Assembly (NCBI GenBank): GCA_021401465.1
Contig: JADDMT010000225.1
Coordinates: forward strand, 1 to 31,405
Origin: Teratosphaeria epicoccoides
Lineage: Eukaryota > Ascomycota > Dothideomycetes > Mycosphaerellales > Teratosphaeriaceae
Direction: 5' to 3'
DNA: 31,405 nucleotides
Each line of letters begins with the position of its first letter. The stretch's first letter is position 1. The notes below the pieces were generated by a model. That model was not told the origin of the DNA and made no database searches. It saw only the letters and a program-made list of their open reading frames with translations. The position numbers were made by a program, and so were the translations under genes. Positions 1 to 10,032 of the stretch are shown in pieces.

Positions 1-977
1 AGAAGATCTTGAAGGTGCTAACCGTTAGGGTCGAGACCTTCGCCATAGTACGCATACAGTGCGGGTACCCTCCGAGTATAAATGCTGACTTTCTCCGCTA
101 GGCTAACGTTAGCGTCGAGAAATATCCAACTAGCTGTCAGCGTTAGCAACTCGGGGCCCTTGCCTCTATTAACGATGACTTTAAGACGCGGATAATCCGC
201 AAGAAGGTTATCAAGCAATTTACCGCTCCTGCCGCTAAGGCCACGCCCTAGCGCCATACTAAGAGGCAGCCTGCCTCTAAGCCGGTCCTAAGGACTAAGC
301 CGTAAGTTACTCACTCGAATCCTGTCGCGTGCGTACAGCTAACACATTGTAGCGCTGCCGCCTACGCCGCCTCGACGCTACTGTCTAAGAAGAAGAAGAG
401 GGCCAGGGCTGAAATTGAGGTCAGCGACGAGGAAGCCGAGCCTTCCCCGCTTGCGACCCGCACTACGTCTGTCAAGACGCTAAGGCACAAGCCTCTAGGC
501 CAGATCTTTAAGGATGAGGAGGATGACAATGCTCAGGATACCTTCGGTCCTGACGTGATCCCTTTGCCCTGTAGTGTCACCGTACCGGTTACGCCTGAGG
601 GAGACACCGAGTCTAATGATATAGTCGACACTCGTGTCAAGAAGCGCAAGATGATCTCGAGGGCCGAGCGCGACAGCCGCAAGCGCGCTCGAGTCTCTTC
701 GCCTTCTGATGCTAAGGATAAGGTAGTCGTCGCGACTAGGCGCAGTGAGGGTGTCGCTAGTTCTCTAGCCACTATAGGCTCTGAAGACGAGCTCCCTCGT
801 AACCTACTAAAGAAGAAGATGCCGGCCTCTCTTCGTGGCGTTGCTACCCCCGTTACTCATGGTCGCTTCGGGGTGTTTAGTAGACCCCGTGCGGGTAGGC
901 AGTCCCTAGCGGACCGTAACAAGAAAGACTCTCCTGCTTCGGGTTTAGTCAGGAAGCCCCTAACTAGTAGTCGCTAA
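1..977 (+). pseudogene. Convergent accessory ORF of element 1, copy A (5' truncated by window)
   Basis: A plus-strand frame runs from the window edge to TAA at 975-977, about 325 codons, with only four internal stops (three TAG, one TAA), each explainable as CAG/CAA/TGG changed by RIP. It is homologous, in the same frame, to codons 174-500 of the full copy at 13463-14965. The C-terminal half is Lys/Arg-rich, with a nuclear-signal-like cluster KKRK...RKRAR near 636-690, an acidic patch (DEEDD) near 510-530 and the ending SGLVRKPLTSSR. It ends 140 bp from the stop of the opposing pol frame, so the two genes converge. I recognise no domain. The 555-977 segment alone is stop-free. The function is unknown; nuclear or nucleic-acid binding is only a guess from composition. 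Confidence 0.72.
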
Positions 978-1117
978 GCATTAGCTACGAAGCTAATCTA
1001 AGCATGTCTCTTGTTCTTCTTGGGTTTATTCTGGGTGTGCCTTTAGGCATCAATGATGTATGAGTAGGGCGTTTGCTTCTCGTTGTCGCTTCGCGTGTCA
1101 TGCGCTACATACACGTG

Positions 1118-4100
1118 TCAAGAATTCTGCTCCGGAACCCTCATCTTCCCACGAATCGACCTTCTTAAGCCCTGCTCACGCCTCCTCCGCTCTTCGAATT
1201 CACGAATAGCTTCCGGAGTGTTCTTGTAGTCTTTAGCCGGAACCCATTATGTGTACTTAGGTAGGTATCCTTTCTACTTCACTAGATAGTGCGTTGCGCC
1301 CTTGCGCCGCATACTGTCCTTAATACCCTCGACTTCCTACTCTTCGTTCTCTTCTGCTACTAGCATCAGGTCCGCGGGCTCTTCGCCCTCGCGCTGTACC
1401 TATAGTTCGAGTAGAGATACGTAGAAGACGTCATGCACATGATACGACAATGGCAACGATAGCCGGTACGCCTGCAAGCCTATTACGTCGCGTATCCGGA
1501 AGGGTCTGACGAACCTTAGCGTCATCTTCTTGCTCGGAAGTTTCAGCTTGAGATTCTTCGTCAACAGTAACACCTTCGTACTAACTGCGTACTACATCGG
1601 TTTAGCACAGGTGTTATTATGTTTAATCTAGGATTCTGAGGCCTTTTTCTAGTGTTCTATTAGCACCGAATGTACCTCGCGCATACGCCGCGCTGATTCC
1701 GCGGCAGCCGGTACCCTCTCCTCAGAAGACTCGTCCTGAGGCGGTTCTAGGTGTATTTCCGGATCAAAGCCATAGAGAATCTGAAATGGCGACATGCGCA
1801 TAGCAGCATGCACGCTATTATTGACTGCAAATTCCGCCATAGGAATTGCGTCAGCCTAGGCATCCTGGTTCTTAGCGTAGTAGCACTGAAGGTACTACTT
1901 AAGAGTCTAGTTCATACGTTTAGTCTGACTATTAGTCTGTAGATAGAATGCTGTACTTAGGCGGTACTTAACACGCGCTTCAAACACAAATTCTTGCTAG
2001 TATTCACTAGTAAAGACAGAACCTCGATCCGATAGGATACTTCGGGGGACACTAAAGCGCTATATGACTTCGTCGCGAAGTAGCCGCGCAAGCTCGCTAC
2101 TTGTGCACTTTTTCGTACATAGGATGAAGATATTCATCTTCGAGTATTAGTCGACTACTACAAGGACAGCATTAACCACATCGCCTTTCTACTTTGCTAG
2201 CGGCAAATCGGTAATGAAATCCATGGTCAAGTCTTGCCATGGTCTCTCTAGTAGTAGGAGCGCCTAAGCATCGCTGTAGGGGCGATAGCGCCGAGATTTG
2301 CTAATCTGGCACGTCTAGCAGGATTTGACATAGTCAGAGACATCCTGTTCTAGCGTAGGCTACTAGTATTTGCGTCCGAGAAGTGCGTTCGTCTTCTCTA
2401 CGCCAAAATGGCCTGCGAGTTTATCGTCATGATGAATACGGAGGAGCTGCGAACAGAGTACGTAGTCGGCGGGTACGTAGAGCCTATTGTCAAAGTACCA
2501 TAAGTCGCCTGACTTGGTCTAGTACTTCGGACCGCCTGCAGTGTCCTAGAGGGCTACACCCTCATTAATCAACTCTGGTTCTCGCTCTTGCAACCGCTGA
2601 ATAAGTCTCGAGACTTCTTTAAAGGGTTCTTCAGACATCGCATGCTTACTGCATGTGAGCCGGTTAACTACTGCACGGATCGAGCTAGACACGGTCGCCA
2701 TAACTGCTAGATAGGAGGGTTCGTCACTAGCGGAGGCCGTGAGGCCCCATTAGACCCGCAGTCGACCTACAAGAGGAGCTAACGACAGATCGCCGCCCTA
2801 AACTGCAAGCTTCGTTTGCAGCGTAGGGAGAAGCTGTTAGTTACCCTCTTCCCTAGTGTCGTAGTCCGGTCGTCGCGAAGGACCGTCAGCCGGATTCGTC
2901 TTTCCGGAACGATGCTAGATAACGAAGTCAAAGCTAGCGAGGAAAGTCGCCTACCTTGCTTGCCGACTACTTAGCTGCTTCACGCCCATGAAGCCGCGAA
3001 GGTTGTTATGGTCGGTAAGCACCTTAATAGGGTGCGCTGCGCCTTCGAGGTAGTGTCGGTACTCCTTGAAGCCGTTAACAATAGCTAAAAGCTCTTGGTC
3101 GTAAGTCTCGTAGTTAAGCTTAGCGCCCTGCATCTTCCGCGACTAGAAGGCAATCGGGTACTATCGCGCACTGCCTTCGTGCGACTAGAGCTGCGATATA
3201 ATTGCGGCTATTGCGAATTTTGAAGCATTAGTCTCTATCCGGATCTTCGTAGCAGGGTCAAAGTGCTAAAGTATAGGCGTAGTTTGAAAAGCTGCTTTAA
3301 GTTCAGAGAAGGCCTTGCTCTAAGCCTCCTCCTAAGGCACTTTCCCTGGCTTTTTTCCTCGAACCGCGCCCTTTGCGAGGGCCGTGAGGGGAGCCACGAT
3401 CTTCGAGTAAGATCGTATGAATCTGCGGTAGAAGTTAGTGAATCCTAGGAACACCTGCACTTCTCGGAGGGTAGTCGGCCGCAGCTACTCCGCGATTGCA
3501 GACACCCTTCGGTCATCTATGATGACTCCTTCCGTGGAGACGATGTATCCGAGAAACTCAATCCTATCTGTCAGGAATGAGCACTTCTTTAGGTTCGCGT
3601 ACAGAGCGAACTTGCGGAGCCGTTCGAGCACTATACTTAGATGCCGCATATGCTCCTCCTTCGAGTCGGAATAGACTAGTATATCGTCTAAATACACTAC
3701 GTAGCAGGTGTTAACGAGGCCGGCTAGGGCCCGGTTAATATACGCTTAGAACGTCGCTAGTGCGTTAGTCAAGCTAAACGGCATCACTATATACTCGAAG
3801 TGTCTATACTGCGTTCAGAATGCGGTCTTCTACTCGTCGCCCTTTCGGATCGGTATCTAGTAGTAGGCGTCCTTCAAGTCGATAGACGAGAAGATGGCGG
3901 CGCGACTAAGGCGGTCAAGCGTCTCGCTAATAAGTAGTAGGGGGCAGCGGTTCTTCTAGGTTACCGCGTTAAGGCCCCTATAGTTAACGCATAGGCGGAG
4001 CGTGTTGTCCTTCTTCGGGACGAACATAACTAACGCTCTAGCCTCGCTGTCGCTTCGTCGGATCCACGCGTTCCTTTGCGCCTTGTAGAGGTAGTCTCGA

Positions 4101-6082
4101 AGTGTTTCGAGCTACGATTCTAACATAGGGTACAGAGGTCGATGCGGAGGATTGTAACCCTCCTTAAGGTTAATCGCATGTTCTGCGTCTAGGGCCTAGG
4201 CATAGGCCGCAGCCTCTGCGTCGAAAATATCGGCGTATTCCTCTAACTCAGGCGGAAGGGTAACGTCTTCCTTGACATTCTGTATGCGGACCGCATACAC
4301 GCATTAGACCTTCTTCATGTCCTTGTAGAAGCTGTGTGCGTCACGTATCCGCACCGTAGGAACTTCTCCTATAGAGCCGTAGAACTAGTTGTCGGTAGCT
4401 CTATTAACAACGACTCCCTGCTTGTGGCGCCAAGGGCGGCCGAGCAGGAGCTCCTTATTAGGAACGTCTTCGGCGTAGAAGACTTCGTTAGTCTCGCGCA
4501 CTTCTCCCGAGGAGTCCGCGAGTTAGAGGCGCACGTTGTACGCGCCTCGAGCCGCTACGCCTTCGCCCCGAAAAGACTTCATGGTAGGCAGCAGGGCTCC
4601 TAGGATCGGCTTCAAACCGAGCCGTACGATTACCCTCTAGGGTATCACGTTAACCTCCGCAAGGTCATCTAACATACAGTCTACTAGCTCGAGCGAGCCA
4701 TTAACTCGGACCGCGCCGGATAGGCGCCGCGCAGGCCACGAGTCTACACTATCGGTGACAGACAGCTTGGATACCCGCGGTAGCCATTCGGTTGTCTCGG
4801 GCTTGTCCTTCTTTCGCCTCCCCTCCGGGGAGGTTTCAGACACCTTGCTTACCTTCTTCCCATCACTTCGTTTAGGACAGCGAGCCGCCTAGTAGTCCCT
4901 CGCTCCACAGATGTAGCAGCTACTCGGAGGCTTCTCGCTACCGTCTTTTAGCTCGGAGGGCTTGCTCCTCTAGAATGAACTACCGCGTTAGACGTGACCC
5001 CTAGGGCGCTTGTGATAGCGGCCCTTTAGTAGGTCCTCGGGGCTTAGACGCTTATTGTCCTTACCGCCCGATTTTCCATTTCGCTTCAAGGTAATTTCCA
5101 TACGTGTCGCAAGGGACACGAGGTCTTGCCGAGTTGTCGGAAGTTCATGAAAAGTCATGATTGTGTTCCGAAGATTGTCATTAAGTTTGACGAGCAAGTG
5201 CCGCACGCGTTGCGTCTCGGTATAGGGTAGCATCTGTCCCTCGAGCGTGGCGAGGTAGGTTGCGAAGCTAGAGGTTGTTTGTCCCTTCCCCTGCTTAGCC
5301 TTCTCGTACTCGACAGACACAGTAAGGGCGCGATTCCCCGGATCCTCGACCTAGTCGACACAGAACTAGCGAAAGTCCGCCCACGTATACGTTCTGTCAT
5401 GGACCTGTATAAGGTCATACCGCTCATGCTAATTGTTGCGAGGTTCCTTATCCTCTTCGAGCCACATTACACTAAAGGCGACTCGTTCGCCCTCTGTAGA
5501 ATATCCGCGTAGGTTAAGCACGAAAACTGCCTTACATGCCTGCAAGAAAGTTCGAGCCTCCTTCAAGGTGTCTCCCTTGAACGGCTTTAGGTTGCGTGCG
5601 TTACGACTACCTCCCAGTTAGCCTACTATGGCCCCGAATTTAGGCACCAAGTTCGCAGGCACACGCGGAGGGTCTGCGCCTCCTAGTAAGTTGTCTTCGC
5701 GGGTCCCTAGCGTGAAATCTCGCTGGATTTCTTCGTCCGCTAGTTCGTTAGTACTACTCATGGCGACGTCTTCGTCGTCCTCGCCGTTGTCGCTGCTAGG
5801 AGCGGTGCGGCTCTAGCTCTAGTTCGCAAGGCGGTTCGCGACCTAATCGACAATCATGGCTACGAGGGCCAGGTCGATAGTCGGGGTTAGCTGCGGTCCC
5901 TGTGCGGGGGGTCTATTGCCTAGTCTGCCGCGTAATTGTCCTCTAGCGGAACCGTCGCTCGATGCAGTGTCGCTCGCAGCAGGTACTTCTGCGGGCTAGT
6001 TACTCGGGCTAGCTTCGCCATCGCGGGCGCTCGGGATGGCGCTCGCTACGCGTTAGTTGCGAGTTCGTAGTGCTCTAGACAT
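1118..6082 (-). pseudogene. Fused Gag-Pol polyprotein of chromovirus element 1A, stop-riddled
   Basis: One frame of 1654 codons runs from ATG (6080-6082, MSRALRTRN) to TGA (1118-1120). I detect no frame change: Gag, protease, RT, RNase H and integrase segments are all in phase, so Gag and Pol are a single ORF as in Tf1/sushi-type elements. Domains: Gag with GDTLKEARTF (about 5570) and a CCHC knuckle near 4885-4930, whose His is now Tyr (CAC to TAC); protease region near 4645-4690 (LDDLAEVNVI, where D-S/T-G-A is expected); RT with YLDDILVYS near 3665-3695; RNase H with DQELLAIV and TDHNNL at 2990-3100; integrase with DFITDLP, SDRGSVFTSEY and a third acidic position changed to Lys (codon 1898-1900); chromodomain with HYLVK-KGY near 1220-1330. 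In-frame stops are nearly all TAG/TAA, so it is nonfunctional. Confidence 0.93.
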
Positions 6083-6119
6083 ATCGTAGTATTCTCTGCT
6101 AGACTGCAAAGCAGGGGGG

Positions 6120-6128
6120 AGAAAGCAG
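6120..6128 (-). promoter_or_regulatory. Candidate self-primer binding site of element 1A
   Basis: Directly after the LTR (two bases away) the minus strand reads CTGCTTTCT. This is the exact complement of AGAAAGCAG, which lies inside the LTR (6225-6217) about 34 nt downstream of the TATA-like box. No tRNA-type primer site beginning TGG is visible here. The arrangement matches Tf1/sushi-type elements, where the 5' end of the element RNA folds back on a site next to the LTR and primes reverse transcription. Inference; a 9-nt match alone is modest evidence. Confidence 0.5.
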
Positions 6129-6130
6129 AA

Positions 6131-6491
6131 CTAATATAGATGTATATGCTATATGATATGAAAATATCTCGCAGTGTGACAGAGTAATCCGACCTTTTAG
6201 TAGGTACAAGACAGCGCTGCTTTCTGCTTATCGCAGAGGTAGCGCTAAGGGTGCTTATAACCCCCGACGCTCCTTAATTAGGGAAAGCATGTCCGAGCCT
6301 AACCCCGTAGGGGTACTGTAGGGTCAGCGACGTGGGGGCGTCCTACGTCGACAACTGATCCTACTCGGACGACATACGAGCTAACGTATGTACGAAGGAC
6401 CCCCTTGCCATATGTGGCAGGGTCACTACATGCTAAGGGCGGCCATTAGAACCCATGCGGTTCAAATGGTCCCCTAGTATCAACCGTATCA
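6131..6491 (-). repeat. 5' LTR of element 1A (about 361 bp)
   Basis: In element orientation it begins TGATACGGTTGATACTAGGG at 6491 and ends near 6131 in ...ATATTAG. It is matched over its whole length by 12271-12661, the 3' LTR of copy 1B. The start is fixed by the polypurine tract adjoining the 1B copy; the end is placed where the two copies stop matching and has an error of a few bases. It carries a TATA-like box and the predicted transcript start (separate entries). The 1B copy is about 30 bp longer through a local duplication. Confidence 0.88.
6254..6259 (-). promoter_or_regulatory. TATA-like box in LTR of element 1A
   Basis: TATAAG on the minus strand, conserved in the 1B LTR. It lies 34 nt upstream of the AGAAAGCAG motif at 6225-6217, a normal TATA-to-start distance, so the element RNA may start at or near 6225. 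This is inferred from spacing only. Confidence 0.5.
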
Positions 6492-8895
6492 GCAGGCATT
6501 TATTAATAACGTGCTACAAGAATACCTTGACGTCTTTGTAGTTATATACCTAGATGACATCCTTGTCTACTTACGGACAATCGAAGAATATAGGACTCAC
6601 GTACGTAAGGTACTTTAGAAACTCTAGGATTACCGGTTAAAGGTTAAGCCTTAGAAGAGCGAGTTTCATAAGCAGGAAGTACAATTCCTTAGCTACATAG
6701 TAGCATAGAATAGAATCAAGATAGATACTAAGAAAGTCTAAGTCGTAAAAGAGTAGCCTACGCTAACTAATGTTAAGGAAGTATAGTTCTTCCTTAGGTT
6801 CGCTAAATTCTACCGAAGATTTGTGGCAAACTATTCGAAGATTACAGCACTACTTACGACTCTTACTACGAAGGATACACTATTCGTGTAGGACGACGCC
6901 TAATAGAATGCCTTTAAGGAACTTAAGCAACGATTTACAGATTAGCTAATCTTACTTATATTCGACCTAGATAAGCCTATCATAGTCGAAACAGATGCCT
7001 CTGACGTAGCGCTTAGGGCATGCTTAAGTCAACTAGGACCGAGTAGACGACTACAGCTAGTCGCCTACTACTCAAGGAAATTGTCTAGACCTAAACTCTA
7101 ATACGACGTCTACGACAAAGAACTTCTAGCTATAGTAGATGCCTACAAGGCTTAGCGAGTCTACTTAGAAGGGTCTAAGCACTAGGTCACGGTCTACACA
7201 GACTATAAGAACTTGCGATACTTCATAACGACGAAAGAGTTTAACTGACAACAGGTTCGGTAGAGTAAGGAGCTCTCTAGTTTTAACTGCAAGATTGTCT
7301 ATCGCAAGGGGACTAATAACGCACGCGCCAATGCACTTAGCCGCTAGACAGACTACATGAAGGGCGTGAAGCAGGAGAAACACGCTGTTCTCTAGGAAAA
7401 TAGCGATAGCACGCTAGGAGTTAACTGACTTGTAGCCACGACTATTACATGGACTAGTGAATTTCAGGACAACCTGAAGAGCGCGCTTGTCTACAACCTA
7501 ACTGCACTCGCTGTCCGCGACGACATTAATAGACAGGAGGATTAGGAAGACGAAGACGGAATCCTTCTGTTTTAAGGATTAGTATACATGCTAACGTCTT
7601 TATAATCGGAGCTGCTACGACTCTAACACAACGTACCTTAGGCAGGACACTCGGGAGTGTCTAAAATGAAGCAAATTCTCTGACAAGAATATTACTTCCC
7701 TAGGATGAGCAAGGTAATCGAGGACTATGTCTGTTAATGTGTAACTTGCCGACAATGTAAGCACGACTATTACAAACCATATAGGCTACTACGACTACTT
7801 AAGGTACCTTAACGGCTATAGGAATCGCTTGCTATGGATTTCATCGTTAAACTACCTTAGTTAAGAGAACCCGCTACGAATGAGTTCTTCGACAGGATTA
7901 TGGTAGTAGTCGACTAATTTACTAAGTTTAGGAAGTTTATCCCTTACTACGAAGACTTTAAGACTAAAGATATCGCGCATGTCTTCATTAAATAGGTAGT
8001 AGCACTACATAGCATGCTATAGGACCTAGTAACGGATCGAGGATCCGTGTTTACCTCTAACTTCTAGAGAGCCCTAATAAGGCAATTCTAGGTCAAATAT
8101 CAACTAAGTACTTCATTCTACCCTTAGACAGATAGACAGACAGAATGTCTAAATTAGACGTTAGAATAGTACCTTCGATCCTATGTGAATAGGGACTAGA
8201 ATAACTAGGTAGAGTTATTGCTAATAGCATAGCTCGCGTATAATAGTACGCTAGCAGAGTCGACAGGACTCTCGCCTTTTCAGATAGCATATAGATTAGC
8301 TATAGAAGACATCCCGGATGTCTTAGCTAGTAATCCGAACCTAGTAGCACTCGGACGAGTAGAACATCTACGCTAACTACAAACAGAAGCACAGCTCGAC
8401 CTGTAGTTCTATTAGCAGAACATAGCATAGTACGCGAATCGTAAGAGAATTAAGGGACTAATTCTAAAGGAGGGGGACAAAGTATATCTCCTCTGCTGTT
8501 ACATCAAATTAGACAAGCCGAGTAAAAAACTAGACGCTGTAAAACTAGGACTATTCAGGATCAAGGCCAAGAAAGGACTAGTTAATTTTAAGTTATAGCT
8601 ACCTAAGCAGATAAGAATACACCCTGTGTTCTATGTCTCTCTGCTAGAACAAGTAGCGCTAGACGCTACACTATAAACGGAACCCTTACTACTTGACCCT
8701 AAAGTAGAAGAACCTGAGTACTCTGTCGAGAAGATTGTCGACACTTGCTAGCAGGACAGACAGCAAGAGTACTTAGTAAAATAGGAAGGATACAGGAGTA
8801 CCGAGAACACCTAGGAACCCCTAGAACATCTGCGAAACTGTTAGCAAAAGATACGAAGTTTCGAGAAAGGAACGAACCTAGGAAGAAGATCATAA
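6492..8895 (+). pseudogene. Pol fragment of element 2A: RT, RNase H, integrase, chromodomain
   Basis: The frame is continuous from GCA at 6496 to TAA at 8893-8895 with many TAG/TAA stops. RT active site YLDDILVY at 6547-6570; RNase H segment IVETDASDVALRACL at 6985-7030, then DKELLAIV and a YTDYKNL motif; integrase zinc region HNVP-AGHSG...C-CVTCRQC at 7625-7760; core with MDFIVKLP, TDRGSVFTSNF and a TLE third acidic residue still present; chromodomain EYLVK-EGY-STENT-EPLEHLRNC at 8690-8840. All are typical of fungal chromoviruses, in which the chromodomain is thought to steer integration to heterochromatin. Truncated at its N-terminal side by element 1A. Confidence 0.92.
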
Positions 8896-9400
8896 GCCAC
8901 GACTAGACTCCTGCGGGACGCTGTCGATTAGCTCGGCTACTACACTATCCAGGAAACCCTAATACAAGGCGTTAGCGAAACCCTCTATTACACTCTATAT
9001 CGTAGGACTAAGAGCGAGACCCGCTAAAGGATCTAGGTTAAGAAGGAACCTAGCCTACAAGAGAGCCTGTTCTTTGGCCTCATCCTCCCTGATCTCCTGC
9101 TCCTCGAGAGCGCGACTATCCTCGACCTCCTAGTCAACTACGTCTAAACTGTTTTCGAAGACATATCTCCTTTGCATGCGCCTCTATCATCTTCTACGAA
9201 GCCTTAGCTAGGACTACCTTCGCATAATCAAGATTAGTAATTAGTCTTTTCTGCTAATTACCTAACTTCTTCTATTTAACCTCTGTTACCTTCGCGTCGT
9301 AACTTCGACAGTTACTAAAGTAACATTACAAACATTTCCCTAAGGAAATGTGCACCTAACAAACGAGCTTTAACTCTTGACACTAAGTATAGGACTTTAT
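8773..9400 (-). pseudogene. Convergent Zn-cluster/coiled-coil ORF of element 2A
   Basis: Antisense to the end of pol and read on the minus strand. It is the same gene as 20199-20825 and 31206-31405. The start codon is ATA here (ATG in copy 2D), several cysteines are now Tyr, and there is one extra T near 9157 compared with 2B, which shifts the frame. The remainder aligns: a Cys/His-rich N-terminus, then a Lys/Glu/Leu-rich coiled coil. The last 120 nt overlap the chromodomain codons of pol on the other strand. Confidence 0.65.
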
Positions 9401-9578
9401 GCTGTCCTAGCCCTAACGATAGATTCGATTCACGCGGCGTTTGCGTTTCTACGTTAAAGGGGCGTTAGTGTCTAGGATGACACAAGGCAGTAATGTAGAA
9501 AGAGAAGATATCATAGCATAAAAGGAAATGACAAGAGAAACCCCGTACTAATAAGGTAGCTTAGGGACGAGCTAGGCT

Positions 9579-9591
9579 AAGAAGGGGATAG
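9579..9591 (+). other. Polypurine tract of element 2A
   Basis: AAGAAGGGGATAG ends one base before the 3' LTR (TGTCATAAG). The same position in copies 2B and 2D reads AAGAGGGGGATAG on the minus strand. This is the expected plus-strand primer of an LTR element. Confidence 0.8.
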
Positions 9592-10032
9592 TGTCATAAG
9601 TGTTAGGAGTACTATAGGTTACAGGATCATGAGGGTCCTAAGTGCTATGAGTTATAGGCATAGTCATAGGAGGAAGGATCTGTTACATGAGGACAGATCC
9701 CTAGATCTGTAGGGTTAGTCTACAGATCTACAGGCCTGCAAGGGAGAAGGGATCTGTTACAGGATAATAGACCCTTAGATCTATAGGGTTAGTCTACAGA
9801 TCTATAGACACAGATCTGTTAGGTCTGTTAACAGATCTAACAGAGCTGCTCTGTCTCTCTAGTATATAGGGATAGCTTCAGGACAGGTAGTTAGGAGCTT
9901 CGTGCTTAATTTAATTCCCTTTCCCTAGGAGATAGTTAGTTACAAGGACAATTGCTATTGTCGATATTCTTTACAGCTCTACGAGTCTAACACCTAGTCA
10001 CCTTCCTGCTATTAGCACCTACCCTTATGACA
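9592..10032 (+). repeat. 3' LTR of element 2A (441 bp)
   Basis: Begins TGTCATAAG and ends CTTATGACA, a 9-bp perfect terminal inverted repeat. It matches the LTRs at 19519-20007, 26047-26535, 27998-28486 and 30526-31015, which are about 490 bp. This copy is 48 bp shorter because segments between short direct repeats near its 5' end (TAGTACT/TATAGTCATAGGAG units) are lost. It is rich in AGATCTGT/ACAGATCT inverted arms. Confidence 0.93.

Larger units (their letters stand above)
1..6491 (-). mobile_element. Element 1A: Ty3-type chromovirus, 3' end outside window
   Basis: Read on the minus strand this runs 5' LTR (6131-6491), leader with primer site, single Gag-Pol frame (6082 to 1118) and then a convergent plus-strand gene (1-977). 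The remaining 3' region and 3' LTR would lie at coordinates below 1; copy 1B at 12271-15369 shows what they look like. The pol order protease-RT-RNase H-integrase with a C-terminal chromodomain is that of Ty3/Metaviridae chromoviruses. The right edge is sharp: the LTR ends in CA at 6490-6491, and element 2 RT sequence starts directly after it. It is one of the least RIP-mutated copies here, so probably a late insertion. Confidence 0.93.
6492..10032 (+). mobile_element. Element 2A: 3' half of a Ty3-type chromovirus
   Basis: Plus-strand RT (from mid-domain), RNase H, integrase and chromodomain, then a convergent minus-strand gene, polypurine tract and 3' LTR (9592-10032). It is the same family as the complete copy 2B (19519-26535). 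The 5' part is missing because element 1A is inserted at 6491/6492, just before the RT segment QAFINN; in 2B the sequence runs on without interruption at that point. Heavily RIP-mutated. Confidence 0.92.

Noticed and set aside
2383..3674. Several short plus-strand frames
   Set aside because: All lie antisense to the continuous element 1A pol frame.
4334..4603. Open plus-strand frame of 89 codons
   Set aside because: Antisense shadow of the element 1A protease/RT linker frame; no coding features of its own.
6129..6131. Exact inner end of the element 1 LTR and a tRNA primer site
   Set aside because: The LTR end can only be placed to within a few bases because the 1B flank is unrelated, and no TGG-type site complementary to a tRNA end was found.
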